Numbered from the stretch's first letter, positions 1-9,579 are shown. The stretch: 64,000 nt of DNA from Streptomyces sp. M41(2017) (GCF_002078175.1 NZ_MWFK01000001.1:3162001-3226000); one strand, 5' to 3'. Numbers and translations: made by a program. Notes: generated by a model from the letters alone, not told the origin.

Positions 1-2
1 TC

Positions 3-782
3 GGCCGGCGCATCTTCGTCCCCGTGCCGCAGGACATGGTCGAGGCGGCCGAGGAGGCCAAGCAGGCCGTCGTCGAGGAGCAGCGCGCCCAGGGCGTCGA
101 ACCGCGCGAGCAGCCCGTCCCGCTCGGCACGGTCATCGGCATCATCGGTACGCCGCTGGTGCTGATCCTCGCCGCCACCTTCTCCTCGATCGTCCTGGAC
201 CCGTCCACCCTGCGCTCGGTCATCGAGTTCTTCGGCAGCCCGTTCGTCGCCCTCACGATCGCTCTGCTGCTCGCCTACTACCTGCTCGGCATCCGGCGCG
301 GCTGGTCCCGCAAGTCCCTGGAGACGGTGTCGACTTCGTCCCTCAAGCCGGTCGGCAACATCCTGCTGGTGGTCGGCGCGGGCGGCATCTTCGGCGCCGT
401 GCTGAAGGCGAGCGGAGTCGCCCAGGCCCTCTCGGACACCTTCCACGACGTCGGCCTGCCGATCATCGTCCTGGCCTATCTCATCTCCCTGGTGCTGCGG
501 GTCGCGCAGGGCTCGGCGACGGTCGCGATCGTCACCACGGCCGGTATCGTGGCGCCGCTCCTGACCGAGGGCGACCACTCCCAGGCCTTCGTGGCGCTCG
601 TCATCATGGCGATCTCGGCGGGCTCCATCTTCGCCTCGCACGTCAACGACGGCGGCTTCTGGATGGTCGCCAAGTACTTCGGCATCAGCGAGCGCGACAC
701 CCTGCGGACCTGGACGGTTCTCGAATCGGTGCTGTCCGTCGCGGGGTTCGCGGTGGCCGCCGTGGTCAGCCTCTTCGTCTAG
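3..782 (+). CDS. GntP-family gluconate/organic-acid permease, 5' truncated
   Basis: The gene enters from the left edge; frame 3 is open from the first base and ends at TAG 780-782. About 259 C-terminal residues are present. Six or so hydrophobic segments follow a charged loop rich in Glu and Ala. The glycine-rich stretch VGAGGIFGAVLKASGV and the motif FASHVNDGGFWMV are characteristic of the GntP/Gnt permease family (proton symport of gluconate or related hydroxy acids across the cytoplasmic membrane). The substrate cannot be told from this end. The start codon and any partner kinase lie outside the window. Confidence 0.85.
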   Translation, partial: GRRIFVPVPQDMVEAAEEAKQAVVEEQRAQGVEPREQPVPLGTVIGIIGTPLVLILAATFSSIVLDPSTLRSVIEFFGSPFVALTIALLLAYYLLGIRRGWSRKSLETVSTSSLKPVGNILLVVGAGGIFGAVLKASGVAQALSDTFHDVGLPIIVLAYLISLVLRVAQGSATVAIVTTAGIVAPLLTEGDHSQAFVALVIMAISAGSIFASHVNDGGFWMVAKYFGISERDTLRTWTVLESVLSVAGFAVAAVVSLFV

Positions 783-833
783 CGGGGACGGGCCCTCCCA
801 TGTAACAGAGGCATAGCTAAGTAGGGGCTGGCT

Positions 834-1571
834 GTGTCCGGCACAGGATCTTCGACCATACTTCGCGCTGTGGAGCAGCGCATAGGTTCGAAGAGCCAGC
901 CCCTGGACGCCGCCGCGGTGAACCCGGCGTACATCCCCGGGCTTACGTCACCCGTGCCCGCGGAACCGGAGGACGCGGTCGAGGAGACCGGGGAGGGGAC
1001 CGCGGAGGAGACGCCCTCCGCGGCCGCCTCCGACCCGGCGGTCCCCGACGACGCGGTGCCCGACGAGGCGCCGGACGCGGAAGCCGAGGACGCCGGGTCG
1101 GGGGTCGCGTCCGACGAGGAGGCCGATGCCGAACCGGAGGGCCCGGTCTTCGAGGCCTCCGACCGGCGGGCCTCGATCAGAGCCGACCACGGCGGAGTCC
1201 GCCTGCGTCTGGACGACCAAGAGGCGGAGTTCCGCTGGGACGAGATCGGCGCGGTGGAGACGGAGTCGCCCCGCTTCGGCAAGCGGTTCACCGTCACGGT
1301 GCACACGCCGGACGCCCGTTGGTACCCCATCGAGATCGAGGCCGCGGCCCGCTCCCGCTTCAAGGAGTGGGAGGAGCAGCTCGACGCCGTCCTGGACACG
1401 TACTTCGAGGACGGCGCCGAAGCCGATGCCGATGCGGACGCCGAGGGCGAACGGGAAACGGCGGAGGCGGAGCCGACGGATGCCGAGGTGACGGACTCCG
1501 AGCCGAAGACCGCTGACAGGTCCGCCGAGAAGTCGGCCGGGAAGCCCGCCGACGAGGCCGAGGGCCGTTAG
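834..1571 (+). CDS. Acidic conserved protein with a C-terminal PH-like domain, function unknown
   Basis: A 245-residue protein starting at GTG 834. Residues 30-100 and 190-245 are low-complexity, rich in Glu, Asp and Ala. Between them, residues about 103-185 form a compact predicted domain (RASIRADHGGVRLRLDD ... FTVTVHTPDARWYPIEIEA ... RFKEWEEQLDAVL) made of beta strands followed by a helix, which resembles small PH-like domains of actinobacteria. No signal peptide or membrane segment is seen. It follows the permease by 51 bases and is followed by a convergent terminator. I do not recognise a function. Confidence 0.7.
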   Translation: MSGTGSSTILRAVEQRIGSKSQPLDAAAVNPAYIPGLTSPVPAEPEDAVEETGEGTAEETPSAAASDPAVPDDAVPDEAPDAEAEDAGSGVASDEEADAEPEGPVFEASDRRASIRADHGGVRLRLDDQEAEFRWDEIGAVETESPRFGKRFTVTVHTPDARWYPIEIEAAARSRFKEWEEQLDAVLDTYFEDGAEADADADAEGERETAEAEPTDAEVTDSEPKTADRSAEKSAGKPADEAEGR

Positions 1572-1577
1572 CCGGTA

Positions 1578-1620
1578 CGGGGATCCGCGCGCCCGGTGAG
1601 GCCGGCCGCGCGGATCCCCG
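1578..1620. terminator. Bidirectional terminator hairpin
   Basis: A perfect 14-bp stem (CGGGGATCCGCGCG with its complement) around a 15-base loop. It sits between the convergent acidic-protein gene and the carboxypeptidase gene. Confidence 0.75.
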
Positions 1621-1640
1621 GCCGTCGGCCGGTTCGTTTC

Positions 1641-3011
1641 CTAGGCGCAGTACTGCGCCGCCTTCCCGATCGACCGGTACATGCAGTCGGCGTTCTCCAG
1701 GAGTTGGAGCACCGCGTCCCTGTTGCGTGAGGTCTCGCGCTCGATGACCTCGTCCGGCGGGTAGAAGCCGCCGCCCGAACTGGACGTCGGATACATCTCG
1801 AAGGTGAAGTCGAAGATCTTCTGGGTGCCCCACAGGTAGTCGTCGATCGAGCCGTCCGTGATGTACAGGTCGCTCGACTGCTCGGCGGTGTAGCCGTTGC
1901 TCGCGGCCATCTTCCGTCCGACGGTCCTGAAGGCGTTCTGGTCGTCCGCCGTCATGCCCGTCGCGGTGTCCGAGTAGGTGTAGCCGAAGGGCCACAGCAC
2001 CAGTTCGCTGTACGTGTGGAAGTCGATCCCCGCGGTGATCTGCTGCTTGCCGCCGACGACCCGGCCGCGCACGAAGTCGGCGACGACCTTCACCTCGGGC
2101 GCCGACTCGGCGGACGCGCCCCGGTAGGTCTCCGAGGACGTGGAGCCCGAAGAGCCGCCGCAGCAGCCCCACTTGTAGTTCCAGTTGCGGTTCAGGTCCG
2201 TGCCGACGTACGAGGAACCGGAGTTGGGCTGCCGGTTCTTGCGCCACGAGCGGTAGGAGCCGGTCGCGATGTCGTACTCGCCGCCGTCCGGGTTGAGGTC
2301 CGGGACGATCCAGATCTCACGGTTGTTCACCATGTTCGTCACGCGCGCGTCGCCGCCGTAGCCGGCCCCGAGTTCGCGCAGGAGATACAGCGCCATCTCC
2401 ACCGTGAGGTGCTCGCGGGCGTGCTGGTGGAAGGTGAGGAGCACCTCGGGCTCGTTCTCGTCCGTGCCGACGTTGTCGCTGACCTTGACGGCGATGATGT
2501 CGCGGCCCTGGTAGGACCGGCCGATCACCCGTTTGCTCATGATGGCCGGGTAGGCCGCCAGCCGCTGGTCGATCTCGGCGTTCGCCTCGGCGTAGTTGTG
2601 GTACTTCGCGTCGGCCGTCGGGAAGTCGAAGAGGCGGGTGCCGCCGCTTCCGGCGGCGCGGTCGGGTGCGGCGCCCAACGGGGAGACGGTGTATCCCTGG
2701 CGGCGCAGCGCGGTGATCTGGTCGGCGCGGCCCGAGACGACGACGGTCTCCTCGTCGGACTCGTCCACGGTGACGCCCGATCGCTGGATCGCCGTACGGG
2801 AGACCGGAGTCGAGGCCTGGTGGATCTCGTACTGGCGGATGTCGTCGGGGGAGGACGCGGGGGTCCGTGCCCCGTTCGCGGTGGCGTCGGTGGCGGTGGC
2901 GGTGAGGGGGGCCGCGAGGGCGAGGGCCGCGAGGACGGCGAGTGCGGCGGTGCGCCGTCCGCCTCTTCGCGCTCCGTGGGGGCTGCCGCGGCCGCGTGTG
3001 CGAAGTCGCAT
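1641..3011 (-). CDS. Secreted zinc carboxypeptidase, M14 family
   Basis: 456 residues. ATG 3011 is chosen because AGGAG lies 6 bases upstream; a longer frame to 3419 lacks a secretion signal at its start. An Arg-rich n-region and hydrophobic core (residues 20-42) form a signal peptide, followed by a propeptide to about residue 125. The M14 catalytic domain follows: zinc ligands H197-A-R-E200 and H332 (DFHTYSE), the substrate-binding NPDG and TDLNRNWNY motifs around 240-267, and the catalytic Glu405 in DFTFEMYP. A Cys pair (WGCCGG) is near 273. It should trim C-terminal residues from extracellular peptides, like carboxypeptidase T or the S. griseus enzyme. The gene stands alone. Confidence 0.93.
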   Translation of the reverse strand: MRLRTRGRGSPHGARRGGRRTAALAVLAALALAAPLTATATDATANGARTPASSPDDIRQYEIHQASTPVSRTAIQRSGVTVDESDEETVVVSGRADQITALRRQGYTVSPLGAAPDRAAGSGGTRLFDFPTADAKYHNYAEANAEIDQRLAAYPAIMSKRVIGRSYQGRDIIAVKVSDNVGTDENEPEVLLTFHQHAREHLTVEMALYLLRELGAGYGGDARVTNMVNNREIWIVPDLNPDGGEYDIATGSYRSWRKNRQPNSGSSYVGTDLNRNWNYKWGCCGGSSGSTSSETYRGASAESAPEVKVVADFVRGRVVGGKQQITAGIDFHTYSELVLWPFGYTYSDTATGMTADDQNAFRTVGRKMAASNGYTAEQSSDLYITDGSIDDYLWGTQKIFDFTFEMYPTSSSGGGFYPPDEVIERETSRNRDAVLQLLENADCMYRSIGKAAQYCA

Positions 3012-3309
3012 GAAATCTCCTGGATTCTCCTGGAATTCCGGTGTCTCCCCGGAATGGTGGAGTGGAGCGGGGGGTGGTTCATGGCGACGTGCCGGTGCGG
3101 ATGTGGGGCTCATCGTGCGGCTATGGCATGAGCAGGTCAAGACATGCCCATGAAGGAGTGACGGGAACCGGCCGCGGGCGGGGGCTGTTGGAGGGTGGTC
3201 CGGACGCGGCGTCCGAGGTGCGGGCTCTGGTACCAGGCTGTGCACATCGCGTGGCGATCGGCCTACGCGCCCTTGTGCCCGCCCCCGCCTTTGCGCTTTC
3301 TTGAACCGC

Positions 3310-4626
3310 ATGACGGAGACCACCGGCACGTCAGCGCCAGGGGAGACCGGCCCGACCGTCTCCCGCCCCCGCAGGTCCAGTTGGAGGTACATCGGGCCCG
3401 GCATCGTCGTCGCGGCCACCGGCGTCGGGGCGGGGGACCTCGTCGCGACGCTGATCGCGGGCAGCAGCTTCGGCTACACGCTGCTGTGGGCCGCCGTCAT
3501 CGGCTGCCTCGTCAAGATCTCGCTGGCCGAGGCGGCGGGCCGCTGGCACCTGTCCACCGGCCGCACCCTCTTCGACGGCTGGGCGAGCCTCGGCCGCTGG
3601 ACCACGTACTTCTTCGTCGTCTACGTGGTCGTCTGGGGCTTCGTCTACGGCGCCGCCGCGATGTCGTCGAGCGCGCTGCCCCTCCAGGCACTGTTCCCCC
3701 ACGTCATGGGCCTCCCCTGGTGGGGCGTGGCCTGCGGGCTGGTCGGCCTCGTCTTCGTCTGGTTCAACAAGTACGCGGTCTTCGAGAAGGTCATGACGGT
3801 CCTGGTGGGCGTCATGTTCGTGGTGACGGTGTACCTGGCGATCCGGGTCACGCCGAATCTGCCGGAGGCCTTCGCGGGCCTGCTGCCCGTCCTCCCCGAC
3901 GAGAAGGACTCCGTCCTCAACACCCTCGGCCTGATCGGCGGGGTCGGCGGCACCATCACACTGGCCGCCTACGGCTACTGGGTCAACGCGAAGGGCTGGA
4001 CCGACACCGGCTGGATGAAGGTCATGCGGCTCGACAACCGCGTCGCCTACGCCACCACGGGCATCTTCGTGATCGCGATGCTCTTCGTCGGCGCCGAGAT
4101 GCTCCACTCCTCCCACGTGGCCATCGCGAGCGGCGACAAGGGCCTGATCCAGCTCGGCGACATCCTGGCGGCCGAATACGGCACGGCGACCGCGAAGTTC
4201 TTCCTCATCGGGTTCTTCGCCACCTCGTTCACCTCGCTGATCGGGGTCTGGCACGGCGTGAGCCTGATGTTCGCGGATTTCGTCGCCCACTACCGCGGCG
4301 GCGGGGAAGGGGCCGAGGAGGTGGCGGCGGGCCGGCACGACCGGTCCTGGGCCTTCCGCGGGTACCTCCTGTGGCTGACCTTCCCGCCGATCGTCCTCCT
4401 CTTCCAGGGCCAGCCGTTCCGCCTGGTCATCCTGTACGGGGTGCTGGGCGCTGCCTTCCTGCCCTTCCTCGCCCTGACCCTGCTCCGCCTCCTCAACTCC
4501 TCCCGCACACCGCGTGAATGGCGCAACGGGCCGCTGAGCAACTCCATGCTCGTGATCGCGGGCGTGCTGTTCCTGGTCCTGTGCGTCAAGCAGGTCTGGG
4601 ACCAGCCGTGGGCGGACTTCCTCTAG
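3310..4626 (+). CDS. Nramp-like (NRAMP/SLC11-related) membrane transporter
   Basis: About 438 residues with 11 predicted membrane segments. ATG 3310 is preferred over TTG 3301; neither has a clear ribosome site. [17 protein letters not shown] in TM1 and the overall length fit the Nramp superfamily. The canonical metal-binding DPGN of TM1 is replaced by a VGAGDL segment, and the TM6 region reads [10 protein letters not shown] instead of the usual MPH motif. Transport of Mn or Fe should therefore not be assumed; related divergent Nramp proteins use other substrates. It is divergent from the carboxypeptidase across 298 bases and abuts the convergent gene at 4634 with only 7 bases between them. 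Confidence 0.85.
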   Translation: MTETTGTSAPGETGPTVSRPRRSSWRYIGPGIVVAATGVGAGDLVATLIAGSSFGYTLLWAAVIGCLVKISLAEAAGRWHLSTGRTLFDGWASLGRWTTYFFVVYVVVWGFVYGAAAMSSSALPLQALFPHVMGLPWWGVACGLVGLVFVWFNKYAVFEKVMTVLVGVMFVVTVYLAIRVTPNLPEAFAGLLPVLPDEKDSVLNTLGLIGGVGGTITLAAYGYWVNAKGWTDTGWMKVMRLDNRVAYATTGIFVIAMLFVGAEMLHSSHVAIASGDKGLIQLGDILAAEYGTATAKFFLIGFFATSFTSLIGVWHGVSLMFADFVAHYRGGGEGAEEVAAGRHDRSWAFRGYLLWLTFPPIVLLFQGQPFRLVILYGVLGAAFLPFLALTLLRLLNSSRTPREWRNGPLSNSMLVIAGVLFLVLCVKQVWDQPWADFL

Positions 4627-4633
4627 ACGTCCG

Positions 4634-5878
4634 CTACGACAGGCCCGACCACCGCGCGTCGGCCGCGACCGCCTTCAGCTCGGAGAGCGTCAGGGCCGGG
4701 GTCGACCGGGTGGCCGCGGCGTCCTGACGGTCGGTGTTGAACGCGGAGACCACCACGCGCAGCCCGTCCGGCCGGATCGTGTCGGCGGTCCACATCACGA
4801 CCCCGGCGCCGCCCTTCTCGCCGGGCGCCTTCTTCGTGACGACCTTCGTGCCGTCGGGCAGGGTCTCGGCGTCGCCGAACAACTGGCCCTCCACGTCGCC
4901 CATGTTCGGCTGCACGTTGATCTGCACCAGGCTGCGGCCCTTGCCGTCGTCGACGACCACCCAGGCGTACTCCTGGTCGTCGGCCCCCCGCGACCTCACG
5001 GTGACGTCCGAGGGGAGGAGCGAGACCAACTGGTCCAGGACGGCCTCGCCGTCGGCCGCCGGGTGCGGTGTCGTCGTGGGCGCCGCCGGTTCGGACGGCT
5101 TCGGCATCAGGCCGGCCGCGGTCCGCCACACGGAGGCCGTCGCGGCCTGCTTCAACCCGGCGGGCGACAGCGGGGGTTCCGGGCGGGTCACGGGGCTGTC
5201 CTTCTCGGCGGCTGCGTTCCACTCGGAGACGGTGACCTGCCGGCCGGTCGGGGTGAGGAGCTGGGCGTACCAGTACTTCGTGTCGGCGCGCCGGTCCGGG
5301 TACTCGTAGCCCTGGAAGATCATCAGGCGCGAGCCGTCCCGGAGCGTGCTCGTGTGGCACGCGTCGTAACCCGCCGCGCTCCTGTCCGGGCAGGTGACCG
5401 CCTCCCCGGCCTCCGGGCTCGCCGGGTCCACCACGCTCACCGCGACCGAGACCGCGGCCTTGCCGTGTCCGTCGTCGTAGACGGCGTACGCGTACGGGCC
5501 CAGCGGATGATCCGTGGGGCGGCCCGCCTCTTCGCTGAACCTGCCCTTGGGGAGCGTCCTTTCGAGGGCGCGGATCATCTCGGCGGCCGACATCCGGCTG
5601 TGCTTCTCCGTGCCGGACTTCGCGGTGGCCGCGGCCACCGGGGCCCGTCCGGCGTCCGTGCCGGGCAGCAGCAGCGCCCCGCCGACCCCGACGAGCGCGA
5701 GCCCGGCCACGCTCCCGGTCAGCGCGATCCGGCGCCGGGACCGCAGGCGCCGCCCGCGTGCCTCGCCCTTCGCGGCCAGCGTCCGCCGGTCGGGATCGAA
5801 CCCGTTGCCGGTCCGGTGCAGGGCGTTGCCGAGCCGCTCCTCGAAGAGGTCGTCGGCGGGAGAGTCGTCGAGGGGCAT
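4634..5878 (-). CDS. Membrane-anchored extracytoplasmic protein, probable sigma-factor partner
   Basis: 414 residues: a cytoplasmic N-terminus of about 50 residues rich in Arg (RGRRLRSRRRIALTG), one transmembrane helix (about 53-71), then a long extracytoplasmic domain. The gene lies 84 bases downstream of the ECF sigma gene on the same strand, an arrangement common for SigE-family sigma factors and their membrane partners. I cannot see a classical zinc anti-sigma motif (HxxxCxxC). An anti-sigma or sensor role is inferred from position and topology only. Several short repeats of the type DGLRVVVSAFN/DGKGRSLVQIN suggest repeated beta structure. Confidence 0.7.
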   Translation of the reverse strand: MPLDDSPADDLFEERLGNALHRTGNGFDPDRRTLAAKGEARGRRLRSRRRIALTGSVAGLALVGVGGALLLPGTDAGRAPVAAATAKSGTEKHSRMSAAEMIRALERTLPKGRFSEEAGRPTDHPLGPYAYAVYDDGHGKAAVSVAVSVVDPASPEAGEAVTCPDRSAAGYDACHTSTLRDGSRLMIFQGYEYPDRRADTKYWYAQLLTPTGRQVTVSEWNAAAEKDSPVTRPEPPLSPAGLKQAATASVWRTAAGLMPKPSEPAAPTTTPHPAADGEAVLDQLVSLLPSDVTVRSRGADDQEYAWVVVDDGKGRSLVQINVQPNMGDVEGQLFGDAETLPDGTKVVTKKAPGEKGGAGVVMWTADTIRPDGLRVVVSAFNTDRQDAAATRSTPALTLSELKAVAADARWSGLS

Positions 5879-5962
5879 GGGGAACCACCCTTTCTGGTGA
5901 AGGAGAGGAAGCAGGGGAGGAGAAGGACATGCGGGGGAGGGGAAGGACGGGGAACGGCCGGC

Positions 5963-6478
5963 TCAGGGCGCCACGTGCTCGCTGAGGCTGCCGCCCAGGA
6001 CCGTGCGCAGCCGGGCCAGCGCCCGGACGCTGCGGGTGCGGACGGCGGCCGAGCTGGTGCGCATCACCTCGGCCGTCTCCTCGACGCTGCGGTCCTCCCA
6101 GTAGCGCAGGACGACGACCGCCCGGTCCTTCGGCGGCAGCCCGCGCAACGCCTCGACGAGCGTGAGCCGCAGCGGTGTGTCGCCACCGCCGGCGGCCGGG
6201 TCGGGAAGGTCGGGGAACACGTCGGTCGCGCGCTCCGAACTGCTGCGTAACCGCCGGTGCGCCAGGAACGTGCGGGTCAGCACGGTCTGCGCGTACGCCG
6301 CCGGGTTGTCGCTGCGGGACACGCGCCCCCAGCTCACGTACATCCGCCCGAGCGCCTCCTGAACGAGATCCTCGGCCAGATGGACGTCCCCGCCGGTCAG
6401 CAGACAGGCGGACCGGTACAGATGCCCCGCCCGGGCACCCGCGAACTCCGCATACCCGTCCCCCTGGACCTTCCTCAT
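5963..6478 (-). CDS. SigE-family ECF RNA polymerase sigma factor
   Basis: 171 residues from ATG 6478, preceded by GGGGGAG at good spacing; the in-frame extension to 6562 has no such site. Region 2 (LYRSACLLTGGDVHLAEDLVQEAL ... SWGRV) and region 4 (LRGLPPKDRAVVVLRYWEDRSVEETAEVM ... VRTRSVRALARLRTVL) follow the usual ECF order and match the actinobacterial SigE (ECF41-like/SigE-70) subgroup. A TTA leucine codon at complement 6248-6250 makes translation dependent on the bldA tRNA. The downstream membrane protein is the likely regulator. Its promoter target is unknown. Confidence 0.9.
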   Translation of the reverse strand: MRKVQGDGYAEFAGARAGHLYRSACLLTGGDVHLAEDLVQEALGRMYVSWGRVSRSDNPAAYAQTVLTRTFLAHRRLRSSSERATDVFPDLPDPAAGGGDTPLRLTLVEALRGLPPKDRAVVVLRYWEDRSVEETAEVMRTSSAAVRTRSVRALARLRTVLGGSLSEHVAP

Positions 6479-6545
6479 CCGACTCCCCCGGGTGGCCGTG
6501 AACTCGACGCCGTCACTTAACTGATGCGCCGGGCCCCGGAAATGT

Positions 6546-6583
6546 TTCACCCCGTTCCCCACGGAAGCGGGGAACGGGGTGAA
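6546..6583 (-). terminator. Terminator downstream of the chitinase gene
   Basis: A perfect 15-bp stem (TTCACCCCGTTCCCC and complement) with an 8-base loop, 45 bases past the chitinase stop and upstream of the sigma-factor gene on the same strand. Confidence 0.7.
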
Positions 6584-6627
6584 GGGGAAGGGCCGTGCGT
6601 CAGGGGTGTCGGGCGGTGGGAGCGGGG

Positions 6628-8337
6628 TTACATCGCGTGGACGTGCGGGCCGACCGCGTTCGACCAGGCGTTGCCCGCCGACGCGTCCCAGTTGGTGGAC
6701 CAGGTCATCGCGCCGCGCAGACCCGGGTAGGTCTTGGAGGGCTTGAACGAACCGCAGTTGGTGCCCTTGGCCAGGCAGTCGAGGGCGTTGTTCACGATGG
6801 ACGGGGAGACGTAGCCGCTGCCCGCGCCGCTGGTGGAGGCGGGGAGGCCGAGGCCGACCTGCGAGGGGGCGAGGCCGCCTTCGAGCTGGATGCAGGCGAG
6901 CGCCGTCAGGAAGTCGACCGAGCCCTGCGAGTACACCTTGCCGTCACAGCCGAGCATCGAACCGCTGTTGTAGTACTGCATGTTGACGACGGTGAGGATG
7001 TCCTTGATGTTCAGCGCCGTCTGGAAGTAGCCGTTCGACGTGGACTGCATGTCGATCGTCTGCGGGGCCATCGTGATGACCAGGGACGCGCCGGCCTTGG
7101 CGGACAGGGACCGCAGGGCCTGCGACATGTAGGTCGCGTTGAGACCGTTCTCCAGGTCGATGTCGACGCCGTCGAAGCCGTACGTCTGCATCAGCGAGTA
7201 GACCGAGTTGGCGAAGTTGGTGGCCGACGCGGAGTCGCTCACCGAGATCGTGCCGTTCTGGCCGCCGATGGAGATGATGACCTTCTTGCCCGCCGCCTGC
7301 TTCGCCTTGATGTCGGCCTTGAACTGGTCGACGGTGTAACCGCCGAGGCCGGCCGAGTCGAGGGTGAAGCTCACCGCGCCGGGCGTGGTCGTGGCGTCCG
7401 CGAAGGCGACCGCGATGATGTCGTACTGCGACTGGACGGCGGAGAGCTTCTGGACGGTCGCGCCGTTGTTGAAGTTCTGCCAGTAGCCGGTCACGGCGTG
7501 TGCGGGCACGTTGCCGCCTCCGCCACCGCCGGAGGTGGCGGCCGTCTTCCCGGTGACCGTCGACGACTTCACCGACTCACCGGCCGCGTTGGTCGCCGTG
7601 ACCTGGAACGAGTACGACGTCGAGGCGGCGAGCCCCGAGACGGTCGCGGAGGTCCCGGTCACCGACTGGACCTTGGAACCGCCCTGGTAGACGTTGTAGC
7701 CGGTCGCGCCCGACACCGTGCTCCAGGCGAGGGAGACGGACGAGGAGGTCGTGGAGGACACGCCCAGGCCGCCGGGGGCCGCCGGGACCGTCGGAGCCGG
7801 GTCGCCGCCACCGCCTCCGCCGTCGGGGCCGAGCACCGAGAGGTCGTCCGCGAAGTAGGCGGCCTGTCCGTACCAGCCGTGCGTGTAGACCGTCACGGAC
7901 GTGGTCGAGGCGCCCGTGGTGAAGGTGGTCTTCAGCTGCTTCCAGGACGAGGAGTCCGGCGTCCACGTCGACACGTCCGTGGTGCCCGTGCCCGTCGCCC
8001 CGAGGTAGGAGTAGCCGCCCTGCACCCACGCGCTCAGCGTGTAGGTCGAGTTGGGCTTGACGGCAACGGACTGGGTGCACTGCGCGTTGTCCTGCCCGGC
8101 GGGCGTGGCCTTCAGCGCCGCCGAACCGCCGTGCACCGGCGAGGAGACGGTCGCGCCGCTGCCCGCCGAACACGTCCAGTTGGAGAGGCCGGACTCGTAG
8201 CCGCCGTTCTTGGCGTTGTTGACGTCCGCGGCCTGGGCCTGGCCGGCCAGACCGGTGAGGGAGAGGACGGATGCGGTGACGACGGCGGCGAGGGTGCCCG
8301 CCCATCTCCGCCTGGGCATTCTGGTGACGCGGTCCAC
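6628..8337 (-). CDS. Secreted modular chitinase, GH18 with CBM and fibronectin III domains
   Basis: 569 residues from GTG 8337, which has GGAGG 5 bases upstream. Order: signal peptide (residues 1-37, ending AQA|A), a carbohydrate-binding beta-sandwich (about 38-170), a Gly-rich linker, one fibronectin type III domain (about 180-265), a second Gly-rich linker, then a GH18 catalytic barrel (about 275-569). The catalytic motif DGVDIDLE places D389, D392, D394 and acid/base E396; IISIGGQNG is the SxGG strand. It hydrolyses chitin outside the cell, feeding GlcNAc uptake. The upstream DasR-type operator supports control by chitin breakdown products. Confidence 0.95.
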   Translation of the reverse strand: MDRVTRMPRRRWAGTLAAVVTASVLSLTGLAGQAQAADVNNAKNGGYESGLSNWTCSAGSGATVSSPVHGGSAALKATPAGQDNAQCTQSVAVKPNSTYTLSAWVQGGYSYLGATGTGTTDVSTWTPDSSSWKQLKTTFTTGASTTSVTVYTHGWYGQAAYFADDLSVLGPDGGGGGGDPAPTVPAAPGGLGVSSTTSSSVSLAWSTVSGATGYNVYQGGSKVQSVTGTSATVSGLAASTSYSFQVTATNAAGESVKSSTVTGKTAATSGGGGGGNVPAHAVTGYWQNFNNGATVQKLSAVQSQYDIIAVAFADATTTPGAVSFTLDSAGLGGYTVDQFKADIKAKQAAGKKVIISIGGQNGTISVSDSASATNFANSVYSLMQTYGFDGVDIDLENGLNATYMSQALRSLSAKAGASLVITMAPQTIDMQSTSNGYFQTALNIKDILTVVNMQYYNSGSMLGCDGKVYSQGSVDFLTALACIQLEGGLAPSQVGLGLPASTSGAGSGYVSPSIVNNALDCLAKGTNCGSFKPSKTYPGLRGAMTWSTNWDASAGNAWSNAVGPHVHAM

Positions 8338-8688
8338 TGGGTCCTCCGGGGGAGAGGTGGGGGAGGGGGATCGGAACGGTGGCCACCGCCGGTGGATACA
8401 AGTTGGTCCAGACCAATCCGGTTGTCAAGACCTCTGGAGCGCCCAACACCCCTGTCAGGGGCTTGAGTTGCCCCACGCGCGTCTTACTCTCCGTTGATCA
8501 CTCCCGTACCTTCGGTGAGATGATCTCGCTGATTCGGTGTTGAGCGGGCCATGCCGTGGATATGGTGCTGATGCAAGAGGACGTCACCGTGACGATCTGA
8601 GGCCGTTCGAGGTCGTCCGTGATGCTCCATGGCGATAAAAGGGGCGATCTGAGGCGGTGGTTGACCACCCCGCCGCAGCGAACGGGGT
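8338..8688. other. Intergenic region between chitinase and the Tad locus
   Basis: 351 bases without a convincing gene. The left part is the chitinase promoter and dre site. The right part must carry the Tad-locus promoter; an 11-base direct repeat CGATCTGAGGC occurs near 8594 and 8645. I do not see a clear -35/-10 pair there. Confidence 0.5.
8401..8428 (-). promoter_or_regulatory. Chitinase promoter with DasR-responsive element (dre)
   Basis: On the minus strand a TTGACA -35 (8423-8428) is followed by the near-palindrome TTGGTC-TG-GACCAA (8403-8416). This matches the known DasR consensus (TGGTCTAGACCA core) and the 12-bp TGGTCCAGACC repeat described for Streptomyces chitinase promoters. It lies between -35 and the expected -10, so a bound repressor would block transcription. 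The -10 itself is weak. Confidence 0.8.
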
Positions 8689-9579
8689 GTGTGCAGCGTG
8701 CCGACCGCGATAGCCGTCACCAGTCCCGACCTGGTGCTCCCACCGCACGACCGGCAGACCCCGCCCGCGGTCGTCCAGCCCCTGGACACCCTGGAGGCAT
8801 CCCTCACCGGGATGCACGCCCTCATCGAGCAGCACGGATACGTCATCGCCCTGTACCCCTCCTCCGCCGAGGGGCCCGTCATCCAGCGGCTGCGTACGGT
8901 CCGCTCCGTCCTGGAGAGCGACCGCATCGCGCTGCTCGGACTCGACCTCCCGCCGCTCGGAATCGCCCTGCTCGCCCAGCAGTTGCGCCAGTTGTCCGTC
9001 TGCGACTTCAGCCCCGGCGTGCTGGCCTCCGCCGCCCGGCTCCTCGCGCACTACATCTACGCGGGCGCCCTGCTCGGTTCGGTCGCCAAGCTCGACCGCG
9101 TCCCGGTCACCCTCGGCTCGCACGCCAAGTCCTGGGTGCCGGGCGCCCAGTTCGCGGTCCTCGCCAACCCGCGCCCCGAGATCGTCCGAGTCGGCCAACA
9201 GGATTTGTCCGGGCCGGAGTTCGGCACCCGGCTGCTCTCGGCGGCGGGGCAGCCCCCCTCCGAGTGGGTCACCGAGACCCTCGCCCCGGCCTGGCGCGTC
9301 CAGAGCGCCGCGACCGTCCCGCTGCCGGCCGAATCGGCCCGCTGGTGGGGGACGTCACGCCTCGTCGAGTTCGCCGCCGGGCTGTACGACGTCTCGGTGC
9401 TCTATCAGCTCGTCTCGTCCGTACGGCGGGAGCAGTGCCACTGGTGCGGCCTCGAACTCATCGGTGACCGCTGCGGGTTCTGCGCCGCACCGTTGCCACC
9501 GTCCGCCGCGCAGGAGCTTCCGGCCACCGTCGTCCGGGCAGCCTCCTCGGTACGCGCACTGCCCCGGGGTGCCACCTAG
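8689..9579 (+). CDS. Conserved protein with C-terminal CxxC-CxxC zinc ribbon, first gene of the Tad locus
   Basis: About 296 residues from GTG 8689 (GTG 8698 is possible). Most of the protein is a mixed alpha/beta region without a recognised domain. Residues about 258-273 contain CHWCGLELIGDRCGFC, two CxxC knuckles 9 residues apart that suggest a treble-clef or ribbon zinc site. It is 177 bases upstream of cpaB on the same strand, and its position suggests a role in pilus regulation or assembly, but the sequence gives no direct function. Confidence 0.65.
   Translation: MCSVPTAIAVTSPDLVLPPHDRQTPPAVVQPLDTLEASLTGMHALIEQHGYVIALYPSSAEGPVIQRLRTVRSVLESDRIALLGLDLPPLGIALLAQQLRQLSVCDFSPGVLASAARLLAHYIYAGALLGSVAKLDRVPVTLGSHAKSWVPGAQFAVLANPRPEIVRVGQQDLSGPEFGTRLLSAAGQPPSEWVTETLAPAWRVQSAATVPLPAESARWWGTSRLVEFAAGLYDVSVLYQLVSSVRREQCHWCGLELIGDRCGFCAAPLPPSAAQELPATVVRAASSVRALPRGAT

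Noticed and set aside
2016..3131. 371-codon plus-strand frame
   Set aside because: Antisense shadow of the carboxypeptidase; no ribosome site or domain.
6595..8466. 623-codon plus-strand frame
   Set aside because: It is the antisense shadow of the chitinase; repetitive Arg/Gly/Val composition and no domain. The minus-strand gene has a signal peptide, domains and catalytic residues.
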